Positions 32,689 through 39,490 of a stretch of 39,490 bases of DNA are shown here, piece by piece. The stretch is from the NCBI GenBank assembly GCA_902805615.1, contig CADCTQ010000236.1, positions 1 to 39,490 on the forward strand. The letters run 5' to 3'. The stretch's first letter is position 1, and each line of letters opens with the position of its first letter. The notes beneath the pieces were generated by a model. That model did not search any database. It was not told the DNA's origin and saw only the letters and a list, made by a program, of their open reading frames with translations. This DNA is from an uncultured Cytophagales bacterium (GTDB taxonomy: Bacteria; Bacteroidota; Bacteroidia; Cytophagales; 172606-1). Position numbers and translations under genes: made by a program.

Positions 32689-33846
32689 CTATTCCACAAA
32701 CTTCGTCCACTTCCGGTCGGAGTTGTTCGACTGGATGAGGGTTTCGATGAAGGCCAGGCCACGGAGCCCGTCGTGCGCGCCGGGAAAGTCGGTATAGAGG
32801 GGATTGGGCGTTTCGCCCTTCAGGCGGCTGCGCAGCGTAAAGGCGAAGTTGCGATACAGGTTGCCGAACGCCTCCAGGTAGCCTTCCGGGTGGCCGGGCG
32901 GCGGAATGCGGTAGTGCGCCTTGGCCGCGTCGGACAGTTCGCCCACGCCGGGACGCAGCACGTGCCGGAAGGATTGCGACTTGTAGATCAGCGTGTTGGG
33001 TTCCATCTGGTGCCATTCCAGGCCCCCCAGTTCGCCGTACACCCGGATGCTGAGGCTGTTTTCTTCGCCGTTGGCAATCTGGCTGGCGTGGAGCACGCCC
33101 TTGGCGCCATTCTCGAAGTGCAGCAGCACGTTGCCGTCGTCGTCGAGCTGGCGGCCCTCCACGAAGGTCGTCAGGTCAGCGCAGAGTTCGGAGATGCGCA
33201 GGCCGGTGATGTACTCGGCCAGGTTTTCGGCGTGCGTACCAATGTCGCCCATGCAGCCGGCGGCGCCCGAACGGGCCGGGTCGGTGCGCCAGGCGGCCTG
33301 CTTGTTGCCGGTGCCCTCCAGGAACGTAGACAGCCAGCCCTGCGGGTACTCGGCGATCACCTTGCGGATCTTGCCCAGCTTGCCCTTGCGGACCAGTTCG
33401 CGGGCTTCCTTCACCATCGGGTAGCCCGTATAGTTGTGGGTAAGGCAGAACAGGAGACCCGTCCGCTCCACCACCTGCACCAGTTGGCGGGCTTCGGCCA
33501 GGTTGAGGGTCATGGGCTTGTCGCACACCACGGGAAAGCCGTTTTCGAGGGCCAGCTTGGCGGGGGGGAAGTGCATGTGGTTGGGCGTCACGATGGAGAC
33601 GAAGTCCATCCGTTCGCCTTCCGGCAATTCTTTTTCTTTCCGGATCATCTCCTCAAAAGAACTGTACACGCGGTTTGCGGGCAGGAAAAAGTCCTGGCCG
33701 GAAAGCCGGGAATTTTCGGGATCACTGCTGAAAGCGCCGCACACCAGTTCGATCTGGCCGTCAATGGCCGCGGCCATGCGGTGGACGGCGCCGATAAATG
33801 ACCCGCGTCCCCCACCAATCATGCCCATTCTCATTTTACGATTCAT
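32689..33846 (-). CDS. Gfo/Idh/MocA family NAD(P)-dependent oxidoreductase (second of two)
   Basis: A 385-residue cytoplasmic dehydrogenase. The nucleotide-binding loop is [13 protein letters not shown] (11-23), the EKP-equivalent motif reads DKP (109-111, K110), and D201/H205 in [16 protein letters not shown] are the catalytic pair. It is only distantly similar to the downstream family member, so the two are not a recent duplication. The form [16 protein letters not shown] with the C-terminal [13 protein letters not shown] is typical of a Bacteroidota subgroup linked to sugar catabolism; substrate unknown. ATG 33846 is used, but ATG 33834 or 33828 is also possible. Confidence 0.9.
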   Translation of the reverse strand: MNRKMRMGMIGGGRGSFIGAVHRMAAAIDGQIELVCGAFSSDPENSRLSGQDFFLPANRVYSSFEEMIRKEKELPEGERMDFVSIVTPNHMHFPPAKLALENGFPVVCDKPMTLNLAEARQLVQVVERTGLLFCLTHNYTGYPMVKEARELVRKGKLGKIRKVIAEYPQGWLSTFLEGTGNKQAAWRTDPARSGAAGCMGDIGTHAENLAEYITGLRISELCADLTTFVEGRQLDDDGNVLLHFENGAKGVLHASQIANGEENSLSIRVYGELGGLEWHQMEPNTLIYKSQSFRHVLRPGVGELSDAAKAHYRIPPPGHPEGYLEAFGNLYRNFAFTLRSRLKGETPNPLYTDFPGAHDGLRGLAFIETLIQSNNSDRKWTKFVE

Positions 33847-34167
33847 AAAAAGTCCGGTTGATTAAGGTTTGTTCCGCAATGCAGCCGAATGGCCGGCCGC
33901 AATGCGCCCCTCAAGTTGCAGGATTTTCGGAAAAAACGGAACCAGGGGCGGGGAAATTTGTGGACAATGAAACGCCGCCCGCAACGTTTATCTCCCGTGC
34001 ATAACCTTGCGCCGCGCTTGCGGGTATATACAACCGGAAAACAATTTTGAATTTTACGTTTTGGATGATGGATTACCCGGGTACGTGACTTTGCATAGAG
34101 GAATTACCATCTGAAATCCACCATTCGGAATTCAACGTTTCGCATTACCACCCGGAAACTTGTCCAA
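33847..34167. other. Divergent intergenic region with degenerate heptamer repeats
   Basis: No gene is seen. GAATTTTACGTTTTGGATG at 34048-34066 and ATTCGGAATTCAACGTTTCG near 34124-34143 look like decayed inverse arrays of one heptamer family. A conspicuously AT-rich stretch at 34025-34070 probably includes promoter DNA for PBP1A. Confidence 0.45.
34060..34093 (+). promoter_or_regulatory. Candidate PBP1A promoter
   Basis: TTTG at 34060-34063 and TGACTTTG at 34086-34093 (one mismatch to TAnnTTTG) are 22 nt apart. The predicted leader would be about 65 nt. Spacing is slightly long. Confidence 0.3.
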
Positions 34168-36753
34168 TTGAAAGAGCTACTTAATAAAATCGGGACTGCG
34201 CTGGCCGCGGCCGCCGAATTTTTGGTGTATCACCTCGTGTACCCCGTCACCCGCCGGGCCGGGGCGGCCTACCGCGAACTGCGTTACCGCCACCGCGACA
34301 AACTGACGGGCTCGTACTGGGGCGACGCGTTCCGGCGCATCCGCCACTACGACTGGCGGCGGGCCAAACTCCGGGACTTCCGGTTCGTCGGGCGCCTGTT
34401 CACGGGCGGGCTGCTGCTTGCCGCCGTGTTTTACCTGGCCGTCTACTTCGGGGCCTTTGGCCGCATGCCCTCCTCGGCCGACCTCAAAGCCCTGCAAAAC
34501 CACGTGGCCTCGGAAGTGTACTCGGCCGACAGCGTGCTGCTGGGCCGCTACTTCCTCCAGGACCGCACCCACGTGGACTACGAAAAGATTTCCCCGGCCG
34601 TGATCAAAGCCCTGGTGGCGACCGAAGACGTGCGGTTCTACCAGCACAAGGGCGTGGACCCGCGCAGCCTCGCCCGGGTGGTGGTGAAAACCTTGCTCCT
34701 GCAACGCGAAAGCTCCGGCGGGGGCAGCACCATCAGCCAGCAACTCGCCAAAAACCTGTACCCGCGCCGGGACTACTGGCTGCTCACCACGTCCATCAAC
34801 AAGTTGCAGGAGATGATCATTGCCCGCAAGCTGGAGGCCCTCTACGACAAGCCGCAGGTGCTGGAGCTGTACCTCAACACCGTGCCGATGGGCGGCGACA
34901 TCTTCGGCATCCAGCGGGCCGCCGAACGGTTTTTCAGCACTTCCGCCGACAAACTGACCACCGACCAGGCCGCCGTGCTGGTGGGCATGCTCAAGGCCAC
35001 TACCTCGTACAACCCGCGCCTCAACCCCGAACGGTCGCGGCAGCGGCGCAACGTGGTGCTGGGCCAGATGGCCAAGTACAAATACCTGTCGCCCCAACAG
35101 GCCGATTCGCTCAAAGCCCTGCCGCTGACGGTGAAATACAAGTTCGAGACGCACAACGACGGGCTGGCGCCGTACTTCCGCGAAGGGCTGCGCCGCGAAC
35201 TGGCCGCCTGGTGCGCCAAAACGGAAAAGGGAGACGGCACGCCGTACAACCTCTACACCGACGGGCTTAAAATCTACACTACCATTGATTCCCGCGTGCA
35301 GGCCCACGCCGAACGGGCCGTGGCGCGGCGCATGGCAAGCCTGCAAAAGGTGTTCGACGGCCACTGGGGCAACCGCGACCCCTGGGGCAAGGACGACAAC
35401 GTGCTGCTGATGGCCATGCGGCAAACCGGCCGGTACAAGCAACTTCGGGCGGCCGGTCAGTCCGAAGAAGAAATCCTGGAAGCGTTCCGGAAGCCGCGGC
35501 CGATGGAGGTGTTCACCTGGAAGGGCCCGGTCAAGAAGACGATGAGCCCCTGGGATTCGCTCCGCCATTACCAGCGGTTCCTCAACACCGGCCTCATTGC
35601 GATGGAACCACGCACGGGCTACGTTCGCGCCTGGGTGGGCGGCGTCAACCACCGGTTTTTCCAGTACGACCACGTGCGGGCCCGGCGGCAGGTGGGTTCC
35701 ACGTTCAAGCCCATCGTGTACGCGGCCGCCCTCGAAAAGGGCATCGAGCCGTGCACGTTCTTCCCCAACACCCGAATGACGTACGCGGAGTACGAAAACT
35801 GGTCGCCGCGCAACTCCGACGGCCAGTACGGCGGCGAATACTCCATGCGCGGCGCGTTGGCGCACTCCGTCAACACGGTGTCGGCGCAGATCATGCTGCA
35901 AACGGGCATTGACGAAACGGTGTCGCTGGCCCGGGACATGGGCATCCGCAGCCAGTTGCCGCCGGTGCCGGCCCTTTCGCTGGGCGCGGCCAACGCCTCG
36001 CTGCTCGAAATGACGGGCGCCTACCTGACGTTCGTGAGCAACGGCTACCGCATCCCGCCGGTGTACGTGACCTCGGTGGCCGACCGCAACGGCAAGGTGC
36101 TGCGCCGGCATGAGCCCAAAACCGGCCGCCGGCAGGTGCTCTCGTACGCCAACGCCGACGTCATGATTGCCCTCTTGCAGGGCGTGGTGGAAGAAGGCAG
36201 CGCCGCCCGCCTCCGCACGGACTTCGGCCTTACGATGGACATTGCCGGCAAGACGGGCACCACGCAGAACCACGCCGACGGCTGGTTCATCGGCGTTACG
36301 CCGGGACTGGTGGCCGGGGTGTGGGTGGGCGCCGACAACCCGCAGGTGCACTTCCGCACGCTGGCCCTGGGCAAGGGTGCCGCCACGGCATTGCCCATCT
36401 GGGGCGACTTTATGAGCCGCGTGGGCCGCGACCGGGCCTTCCGCGCCTTGAGCGGCCGGAACTTCCGCCCGCTGCCCGAACACTTGCAGGAACGCCTCGC
36501 CTGCGAATCATTCATTGACGATACGCCGGTCGTGGAAGAAGAGGACAACTCCGTCGAGGGATTCTTTGAACGCCTCTTCGGCAACCGCGACAAGGAAGCG
36601 CAGCAGGCGGAGGCCGAGCAGGAACAGGAACGCCGGGAGGAGGAAAAGGAAGACAAGGACGAAGAGAAGCGGAGCAAGGCCGAAGAACGCCGCGAAGAAA
36701 GGGAACGCAAGCGGGAGGAACGCCGCCGCCGGAGGGAAGAGGGAAATGAATGA
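34168..36753 (+). CDS. Class A penicillin-binding protein (PBP1A-type transglycosylase/transpeptidase)
   Basis: An 861-residue bifunctional peptidoglycan synthase. A 75-residue basic cytoplasmic segment precedes the membrane helix (FTGGLLLAAVFYLAVYFGAF, about 78-97). The GT51 domain has E153 in ATEDVRFYQHKG and GGGSTISQQLAKNL (184-197). The transpeptidase has S511 and K514 in GSTFKP, S567-V-N569 and K695-T-G. The C-terminus (about 790-861) is an extremely charged Glu/Arg/Lys tail that would be periplasmic, which is unusual. Start is TTG 34168: no ATG or GTG fits the family N-terminus in this frame. The stop codon lies within an ACGAATT heptamer array. Confidence 0.93.
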   Translation: MKELLNKIGTALAAAAEFLVYHLVYPVTRRAGAAYRELRYRHRDKLTGSYWGDAFRRIRHYDWRRAKLRDFRFVGRLFTGGLLLAAVFYLAVYFGAFGRMPSSADLKALQNHVASEVYSADSVLLGRYFLQDRTHVDYEKISPAVIKALVATEDVRFYQHKGVDPRSLARVVVKTLLLQRESSGGGSTISQQLAKNLYPRRDYWLLTTSINKLQEMIIARKLEALYDKPQVLELYLNTVPMGGDIFGIQRAAERFFSTSADKLTTDQAAVLVGMLKATTSYNPRLNPERSRQRRNVVLGQMAKYKYLSPQQADSLKALPLTVKYKFETHNDGLAPYFREGLRRELAAWCAKTEKGDGTPYNLYTDGLKIYTTIDSRVQAHAERAVARRMASLQKVFDGHWGNRDPWGKDDNVLLMAMRQTGRYKQLRAAGQSEEEILEAFRKPRPMEVFTWKGPVKKTMSPWDSLRHYQRFLNTGLIAMEPRTGYVRAWVGGVNHRFFQYDHVRARRQVGSTFKPIVYAAALEKGIEPCTFFPNTRMTYAEYENWSPRNSDGQYGGEYSMRGALAHSVNTVSAQIMLQTGIDETVSLARDMGIRSQLPPVPALSLGAANASLLEMTGAYLTFVSNGYRIPPVYVTSVADRNGKVLRRHEPKTGRRQVLSYANADVMIALLQGVVEEGSAARLRTDFGLTMDIAGKTGTTQNHADGWFIGVTPGLVAGVWVGADNPQVHFRTLALGKGAATALPIWGDFMSRVGRDRAFRALSGRNFRPLPEHLQERLACESFIDDTPVVEEEDNSVEGFFERLFGNRDKEAQQAEAEQEQERREEEKEDKDEEKRSKAEERREERERKREERRRRREEGNE

Positions 36754-36910
36754 CGAATTACGAATGAGCAGGCACGGGCTTGGCGGGTGCTCCGGTGGTT
36801 GGGCGAAGCATTAAGTTGTTGGGGTGCGGACCGTTACTTGCCAGGGAGCCGCCGGGTACGGGTCCCCCTTGTGGGCTTGCCGGTGATTTAGGGAAGGGGG
36901 TAGGGGGATG
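36746..36910. repeat. ACGAATT heptamers at the PBP1A stop, then a decayed module
   Basis: ATGAATG, ACGAATT, ACGAATG (36746-36766) include the TGA stop of PBP1A. Further on, GAGCCGCCGGGTACGGGTCC (36846-36865) resembles the flank of the 35-bp module at 31250-31266 (GGGCCGCCGGGTACGGCTCC), and GGGAAGGGGGTAGGGGGATG resembles octamer repeats. Confidence 0.6.
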
Positions 36911-36950
36911 ACTTTCTCAATCCAACCAATACCAAACGTCCTGTAACAAC

Positions 36951-36984
36951 AAAAGCGGGCTGCCCCGGGCAGCCCGCTTTTGCT
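36951..36984. terminator. Strong bidirectional intrinsic terminator
   Basis: AAAAGCGGGCTGCC at 36951-36964 pairs with GGCAGCCCGCTTTT at 36968-36981 around a 3-nt loop, between the convergent PBP1A and SH3/beta-barrel genes. Confidence 0.88.
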
Positions 36985-37004
36985 TGTGGAATGAAGAACG
37001 GTTT

Positions 37005-38018
37005 TTAGAAATTGTACCGGGCTCCAATGCCGCCCTGGCCGAACATGGCGAAGGGGCGGTCAACGATTTCCATGAATATGTTCACGTCGCCGAACAATGA
37101 AATGGGCGTGTTGGGAAGGGTGTACTCCAAGCCGATGATGCCGTCGAGGCCCAGGTCAACGTCGGTGCGGCGTTCCTCCACCAAGTTCCACCGCCACCAA
37201 TCGTTATCCCAATTGCCTTCATTGTAGTAGTAGTAATACGTCGCGGTCGTAAACCGGGCCTGTCCGCCCAGACCTACGTACCAGTCGAGGCCCTGCGCAC
37301 TGCGGATGGGTTTCTGCCACAGGTAACGTACCTGCAGGGCCGTACTGGCGCCGCCCTCGTAGGCATGGAAGTGATAATTGTCGCGGTCACTGAACCGGCT
37401 GTGGCGGTAGAAGTCGTCGGCGTCGTATTCGTAGCCCCACCGGGAAGAACGGCCCAGGTTCACTTCCAGGGCGTTGCCGCTCGACAGGTACCGCTTCACG
37501 GTCAGGCCCGACGGTTCACCGAGCCGCAGCCCGATGCCCCACTTGTAGGAAGAACTGCCCGCGTTGCCGCCCTTGCTGGCGGATTTGCCGGCCGTCCGGT
37601 TGCTTTTGCTCCCCTGGTTTTGGCTCCGGTCGTCGCGGTCATCCCGCTGGCTGCCGTTGCCCGTCTGGCGCGCGGCGTTGTTGCGGTCCTGCGCGTCGCC
37701 GGCCGGCTGCTGACGGGTGTTGTCGGCGGTGCGGTTGGCGGAGGATTGCTGGGCGTTCTGGTTTTCCACGAGGTCACCCGCTACGTAGCCCGTCTGCCCG
37801 TTGTATTCCACCTTGTACCAGCCGTTGCTGTTTTTCTCCAGCACGCGGACGTTGGCTCCCGCCGGGATGGTAGCGGTGGCCGAGTGGCTGGTACCGGGGC
37901 CTTTGCGGAGATTGGCCCCGCTGGAAGAACTGATCTTATAGCCCGACTGGGCCGACACCACTGCCGGGGCGGCTGCCAGCAGGACGGTGCAAATGAAAAG
38001 GGTAACCTGTTTTTTCAT
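37005..38018 (-). CDS. Outer-membrane beta-barrel protein with N-terminal bacterial SH3 domain
   Basis: A 337-residue exported protein. ATG 38018 opens a signal peptide (MKKQVTLFICTVLLAAAPAV, then VSAQ). Residues 26-88 are a bacterial SH3 domain (ANLRKGPGTSHSATATIPAG, NGWYKVEYNGQTGYVAGDLV), which often binds peptidoglycan. A polar Asn/Gln/Asp/Ser-rich linker (90-157) leads to an outer-membrane-type barrel (158-337) with alternating strands such as LEVNLGRSSRWGYEY and a terminal FGQGGIGARYNF whose last residue is aromatic. It may tether the outer membrane to the cell wall; this is inference. A hairpin (TGCCGC-A6-GCGGCA, 38041-38058) lies 22 bp upstream of the start. Confidence 0.82.
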   Translation of the reverse strand: MKKQVTLFICTVLLAAAPAVVSAQSGYKISSSSGANLRKGPGTSHSATATIPAGANVRVLEKNSNGWYKVEYNGQTGYVAGDLVENQNAQQSSANRTADNTRQQPAGDAQDRNNAARQTGNGSQRDDRDDRSQNQGSKSNRTAGKSASKGGNAGSSSYKWGIGLRLGEPSGLTVKRYLSSGNALEVNLGRSSRWGYEYDADDFYRHSRFSDRDNYHFHAYEGGASTALQVRYLWQKPIRSAQGLDWYVGLGGQARFTTATYYYYYNEGNWDNDWWRWNLVEERRTDVDLGLDGIIGLEYTLPNTPISLFGDVNIFMEIVDRPFAMFGQGGIGARYNF

Positions 38019-38394
38019 GGATGATAGCTGTTTGAATGCCTGCCGCAAAAAAGCGGCAAACCGGGCAAAAGGAGGCACCCAGAATGGTACCGATCCTTAC
38101 GTACGTGCCCCGTGCGTTGCTTTCTTCGTGCAGCAGGAGGATCGCCGTACCGGCAGGAAGGCGGGGGAAGGGGTTTCGTTGGCGGGTGCCGCGGCATCGG
38201 GACCGTTGCGGTGGTGGGTAAGTCCCTGGCCCTCAGCAAAAGCGGTAGTTGTTCGGGTTCGGTTCGATGTTTGCGGAAGGAAGGCAACCGGCCGCGCACC
38301 GGTTTTTGCGGGCAGAACTTACGGGCACGGAAGGAGTGGGGAAAATGCTTTGGTTTGCGGGAAAAATGGGGGCAGTTTGCGGAAAACTTTAATT
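38019..38394. other. Divergent intergenic region with repeated TTTGCGG
   Basis: No gene is supported here. TTTGCGG occurs four times on the plus strand (38270, 38305, 38354, 38376), the last 19 bp before the start of the lipoprotein at 38395. One of these (GCAGTTTG with TTTG 19 nt upstream at 38349) loosely fits the Bacteroidota promoter, but the TA of the -7 element is absent. Confidence 0.35.
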
Positions 38395-38790
38395 ATGGCA
38401 GCTATGCGCAGAAATATTTGCTTGGGCATCCTGGTTACCTTGTGGGGGGTATCGGGTTGCGTGCCGCTGGTAATCACCAATCCATACCCGCCGCGGGAAG
38501 GCGAACACAAAGAAGAGAAGCACGAATCCAAAGGCGAGAAGCACGAGGTATACGGCATCCCCAAAGGGCACCTGCCGCCTCCGGGCCATTGCCGCATCTG
38601 GTATCCCAACCGGCCGGCGGGCCAGCAGCCGCCCCCGCAGCGGTGCCCCATCGCCGTCCGGCAGATTCCGCTGGGTGCGTACGTGGTATCACGGCTCGAA
38701 GGCGACAACAAGCGGGCCCTGGTGCACGTGTACTCCGGCCAGAAGCCGGGCGTGGTCGTGGATACGCGTTACTACAACGTGACCGAGTAA
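38395..38790 (+). CDS. Small lipoprotein, function unknown
   Basis: A 131-residue predicted lipoprotein. The signal (MAAMRRNICLGILVTLWGVS, then GC) gives lipobox VSGC with C22; ATG 38404 would also work. After the cysteine comes a short Pro-rich part and a charged Lys/Glu/His segment (EGEHKEEKHESKGEKHEVYG). The remaining domain (KGHLPPPGHCRIWYPNRPAG, then LGAYVVSRLEGDNKRALVHV) is compact and ends with DTRYYNVTE. The KGHLPPPGxCRxWYPxxPxGxQPPP pattern recurs, as I recall, in many small lipoproteins of Gram-negative bacteria, but its role is unknown. Confidence 0.75.
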   Translation: MAAMRRNICLGILVTLWGVSGCVPLVITNPYPPREGEHKEEKHESKGEKHEVYGIPKGHLPPPGHCRIWYPNRPAGQQPPPQRCPIAVRQIPLGAYVVSRLEGDNKRALVHVYSGQKPGVVVDTRYYNVTE

Positions 38791-38804
38791 GTGGGGTAGA
38801 AAGA

Positions 38805-38826
38805 GAATCGTCCGGGACGATTCGTT
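38805..38826. terminator. Hairpin between convergent genes
   Basis: GAATCGTC at 38805-38812 pairs with GACGATTC at 38816-38823, followed by GTTTATT. It lies 15 bp after the lipoprotein stop and may end transcription from that side. Confidence 0.6.
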
Positions 38827-38854
38827 TATTAGGGCGGGCAGCAGAACGAACGAC

Positions 38855-39376
38855 TTACACATCAGGCGACAACTGCCCAAGTTTTTTCAATACCTGCGCA
38901 ATGGCTGCCGGTTCTTGCGTGCCCAGCAAAAACTTCTTCCCGTTGTCGTAGACCAGTTGGAGTCCCTGGTCACCCGAAACGTTGAACGCCTGACCTTTGC
39001 CGAACAGGCTGATCCGCAGACCCCATCCGCCGTACTCAGCAATGGGGCTGTATTGCCGTACCAATGCCCTCGAAATTCTATCCCAGGAAATTTTTCGGTA
39101 ATTCCACTGAAACGGCATGAAGCGGTAGTAAATGCCGTCTTGCCGGATGGCGGTATCAAGCCGCAGAAAGGCGAAAAGGATTGTGACCAGAAAAACAAGG
39201 GAGACCGCAGTGATTACGTGTTGGTTGCTCATGGGTTTGTCGCCAAACGCTTCCCCGAGAAAAACCTGTTTTACCAGTCCGTACACGAAATACACGTTCA
39301 CGCCGAGGAGCAGCAGCCATAACCAAACTTGGGTAAAGCGTTGCCGCTCGGTAAAAAGGGGTTCGGTTGTCATCAT
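38855..39376 (-). CDS. Membrane protein with two helices and a PH-like domain, function unknown
   Basis: A 173-residue inner-membrane protein. Two transmembrane helices (about 16-34, VWLWLLLLGVNVYFVYGLV, and 53-70, HVITAVSLVFLVTILFAF) are followed by a soluble domain with the strand pattern of bacterial PH-like domains (DGIYYRFMPFQWNYRKISWD, YGGWGLRISLFGKGQAFNVS, GLQLVYDNGKKFLLGTQEPA) and a closing helix. The pattern WD-I-R then a GxGxR strand is common in small membrane proteins of unknown role. ATG 39376 is used; the next codon is also ATG. Bases 39377-39490 hold no further gene. Confidence 0.75.
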   Translation of the reverse strand: MMTTEPLFTERQRFTQVWLWLLLLGVNVYFVYGLVKQVFLGEAFGDKPMSNQHVITAVSLVFLVTILFAFLRLDTAIRQDGIYYRFMPFQWNYRKISWDRISRALVRQYSPIAEYGGWGLRISLFGKGQAFNVSGDQGLQLVYDNGKKFLLGTQEPAAIAQVLKKLGQLSPDV

Positions 39377-39490
39377 GATGGGGTTTAAAGGCCATTGAGA
39401 ACAGTGATTTTTTTATCCGCATCCTAAGCAAAGATTTTGTCACTCCGGGCGTTCATGAGCGAAGCTTTTCAAAACCACTATCCATTTTGT

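Noticed and set aside
34177-36483. A 768-codon minus-strand frame opposite PBP1A
   Set aside because: Antisense shadow; the plus strand carries complete GT51 and transpeptidase motifs.

Overview
The window is about 39.5 kb of GC-rich chromosomal DNA from a member of the Bacteroidota, most probably order Cytophagales or a relative. The evidence is: a secreted protein with a type IX secretion (T9SS type A) C-terminal sorting domain; a TonB-dependent receptor with an N-terminal carboxypeptidase-regulatory-like domain; a DPP IV-type S9 peptidase; lipoproteins with acidic residues just after the lipobox cysteine; several matches to the Bacteroidota promoter (TTTG, about 19 nt, TAnnTTTG); and the general lack of Shine-Dalgarno sequences. 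Genus and species cannot be told from what is here. I see no rRNA, tRNA, CRISPR array, transposase, integrase or prophage.

Layout. 1-712: repeat-rich DNA without a convincing gene. 713-3123 (+): a secreted low-complexity/coiled-coil protein and a GH13 trehalose-synthase-like enzyme. 3124-3915: a three-level nested palindrome. 3916-6126 (-): dipeptidyl peptidase IV. 6349-7828 (+): a DUF486 membrane protein and a solitary MoxR ATPase. 7857-8311 (-): a RelE/ParE-type toxin-antitoxin pair with three independent lesions. 8662-12992 (+): a TonB-dependent receptor plus a beta-helix lipoprotein, probably one transcription unit. 13335-14885 (+): an S74-chaperone/T9SS protein. 15797-18454 (-): lipoprotein, double-NIPSNAP protein and a small orphan protein. 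18760-20320 (+): a superinfection-immunity-like/SHOCT protein and an SBF-like transporter. 20587-25619 (-): zinc-ribbon protein, M61 peptidase, EreA/ChaN-like protein, EcsC protein. 25844-31060: small membrane proteins, a membrane-anchored Ppx/GppA-like protein, a second copy of the small orphan family, an M23 peptidase, a cold-shock protein and an epoxide-hydrolase-like enzyme. 31353-33846 (-): two Gfo/Idh/MocA oxidoreductases. 34168-39376: PBP1A, an SH3/beta-barrel protein, a small lipoprotein and a PH-like membrane protein. Most genes are monocistronic-looking housekeeping or cell-envelope genes; there is no single large pathway operon.

The most unusual content lies between the genes. Nearly every larger gap is filled with short tandem arrays of 7- or 8-bp units. 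There are many different unit sequences, but the architecture is the same: an array on one side of the gap and an inverted, degenerate copy on the other. The arrays begin at, or contain, the stop codon of at least a dozen genes and in one case abut a start codon. The same unit families recur at distant loci, together with longer dispersed palindromic modules (a 35-bp arm present three times; a 25-nt hairpin present twice). They resemble in form the short tandemly repeated repetitive (STRR) sequences known from filamentous cyanobacteria. Their anchoring at stop codons and paired inverted arrangement is what I would examine first.
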